Source: an uncultured Clostridia bacterium (GTDB lineage Bacteria; Bacillota_A; Clostridia; Oscillospirales; Oscillospiraceae). From it: a stretch of 5,669 nt of DNA. The translations under genes were made by a program, and so were the position numbers. This document shows, in pieces, positions 4,738-5,669 of the stretch (positions are counted from its first letter, which is position 1; each line of letters starts with the position of its first letter). The notes under the pieces are model-generated. The model saw nothing but the letters and a program-made list of their open reading frames with translations, had not been told where the DNA came from and did no database searches. The DNA lies in NCBI GenBank assembly GCA_949289625.1, contig CASEPH010000306.1, positions 1 through 5,669 on the forward strand. The letters are read 5' to 3'.

Positions 4738-5669
4738 ATGCCTGACTATTCTTATACGACGGAGGCGCTGTACCGCGGCGAAAAAGTCTGCGGCATGGAC
4801 CTCAAGCCGGAGACAATCCCCTGCTTTATGACCACTGCCTTCACCATGCGCGGATTCAAGGAAGTCCAGGAAACCTATGCTACCAAGGGCTACACCTATG
4901 TGCGCACCCGAAATCCCAACCGCACAGCCTTGGGCGAGGTGATCTCCTGCCTGGAAGGCGGCGAGGAGTCCCTGATCTTCTCCTCCGGCATGGGTGCCAT
5001 CACCAGCACCCTGATGACCCTTCTGGAGCACGGCGACCATGTGATCTGTAACTCCAATATTTACGGCGAGACCTTTGAGGTCATGACAAAGGTGTTGAGC
5101 AAGTGCGGCGTTGAGGTCAGCTTTGTGAACTTCCAAAACAACGAGGACATAGCGAAAGCCATTCGACCGGAAACCAAGCTCATCTATACCGAGGTACTCT
5201 CCAACCCCACCCTGACACTGGTGGACCTGAGAGCAGTAGCGGATCTGGCTCATCAGAACGGAGCACTGCTGATGGTGGACAACACCTTCACAACGCCCAT
5301 CGCCATCCGGCCCATCACATTCGGAGCCGACATCGTCATCAACAGTCTGACGAAGTTCCTAAACGGCCACAGCGATGCCATCGGAGGGTCCATCACGACC
5401 ACATCCGCCCTGTGCGACAAGATCCAGCCCATGGCCATGCTGCTGGGCACGCCGGGGGACCCCTTTAGTTCCTGGCTGATCCAGCGGGGCGTCAATACAG
5501 CGTCCGTCCGTATGCCGCAGGCCATGCACACTGCAGAAAAGCTGGCGAAAGTGCTGGCGGCCCACAAACACGTCTCCCGCGTCAATCATCCCAGCCTGCC
5601 TGATTATCCCCAGAAGGAATTGGCGGACCAGATGTTCGGCAAAAACGGCTACTGCGCCATGCTGAGCTT
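4738..5669 (+). CDS. Cys/Met metabolism PLP-dependent enzyme, 3' end off window
   Basis: The first 310 residues of a fold-type I PLP enzyme of the cystathionine gamma-synthase family (methionine gamma-lyase, cystathionine lyases, O-acylhomoserine sulfhydrylases). These act on sulfur amino acids by beta- or gamma-elimination or replacement. Seen in order: Tyr54 and Arg56 (YVRTRNP), which bind cofactor phosphate across the dimer; SSGMGAI (82-88); Tyr109 in IYGETF, stacking on PLP; Asp181 in VDNTFTTP, contacting the PLP nitrogen; and Schiff-base Lys206 in NSLTKFLNGHSDAIGG. The position of the methionine gamma-lyase cysteine (YGCTF) is Glu111 here, so that exact activity is doubtful. About 80-90 residues should be missing beyond the edge. 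ATG 4738 follows AAGGAG by 11 bases, a rather long gap, but no better start is seen and the N-terminus aligns well. It lies 19 bases after the amidohydrolase, in the same operon. Confidence 0.93.
   Translation, partial: MPDYSYTTEALYRGEKVCGMDLKPETIPCFMTTAFTMRGFKEVQETYATKGYTYVRTRNPNRTALGEVISCLEGGEESLIFSSGMGAITSTLMTLLEHGDHVICNSNIYGETFEVMTKVLSKCGVEVSFVNFQNNEDIAKAIRPETKLIYTEVLSNPTLTLVDLRAVADLAHQNGALLMVDNTFTTPIAIRPITFGADIVINSLTKFLNGHSDAIGGSITTTSALCDKIQPMAMLLGTPGDPFSSWLIQRGVNTASVRMPQAMHTAEKLAKVLAAHKHVSRVNHPSLPDYPQKELADQMFGKNGYCAMLS

Noticed and set aside
1..5669. CRISPR array, IS element or rRNA
   Set aside because: No regularly spaced repeats, no transposase with terminal inverted repeats and no rRNA-like segment were seen.

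Overview
The window looks like DNA of a gut-type Gram-positive anaerobe, probably a clostridial member of the Firmicutes (Oscillospiraceae or Lachnospiraceae-like). The reasons are the strong AAGGAG-type ribosome binding sites, the moderately GC-rich coding regions, a Tn916-style tyrosine recombinase, a BmrR-like MerR regulator and a YfcC-type carrier. This is inferred from style; no marker gene fixes the taxon.

Left part (1-1048): the C-terminal two thirds of a tyrosine recombinase runs in from the left edge and ends at a good intrinsic terminator. After it comes a non-coding stretch of about 360 bases that looks like a phage- or ICE-type attachment site. Its centre is the 3' half of an initiator tRNA-Met gene (anticodon CAT, minus strand, 869-914), with no matching 5' half. 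On both sides of this core lie near-identical TGGGTCA-containing repeats (763-781 and 1029-1048), placed like integrase arm-binding sites. The arrangement int - arm - tRNA core - arm is what an unsplit attP, or the middle junction of a tandem array, would look like.

Middle part (1046-2126): a MerR-family regulator with a GyrI/BmrR-like ligand-binding domain is read leftwards, and its stop codon overlaps the right-hand arm repeat. It has a near-consensus promoter. The divergent intergenic region also holds an AAAACCTT/AAGGTTTT inverted repeat and a hairpin just ahead of the next gene.

Right part (2127-5669): three closely spaced rightward genes form an apparent operon: a YfcC/DcuC-superfamily carrier, an M20D metal-dependent amidohydrolase (N-acyl amino acid deacylase type), and a Cys/Met-metabolism PLP enzyme (gamma/beta-lyase or sulfhydrylase type) that is cut by the right edge. 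The simplest joint reading is uptake of an N-acylated or conjugated amino acid, intracellular deacylation to the free amino acid, then PLP-dependent cleavage, probably of a sulfur amino acid. The divergent MerR protein is the likely local regulator. The substrate cannot be read from sequence alone.
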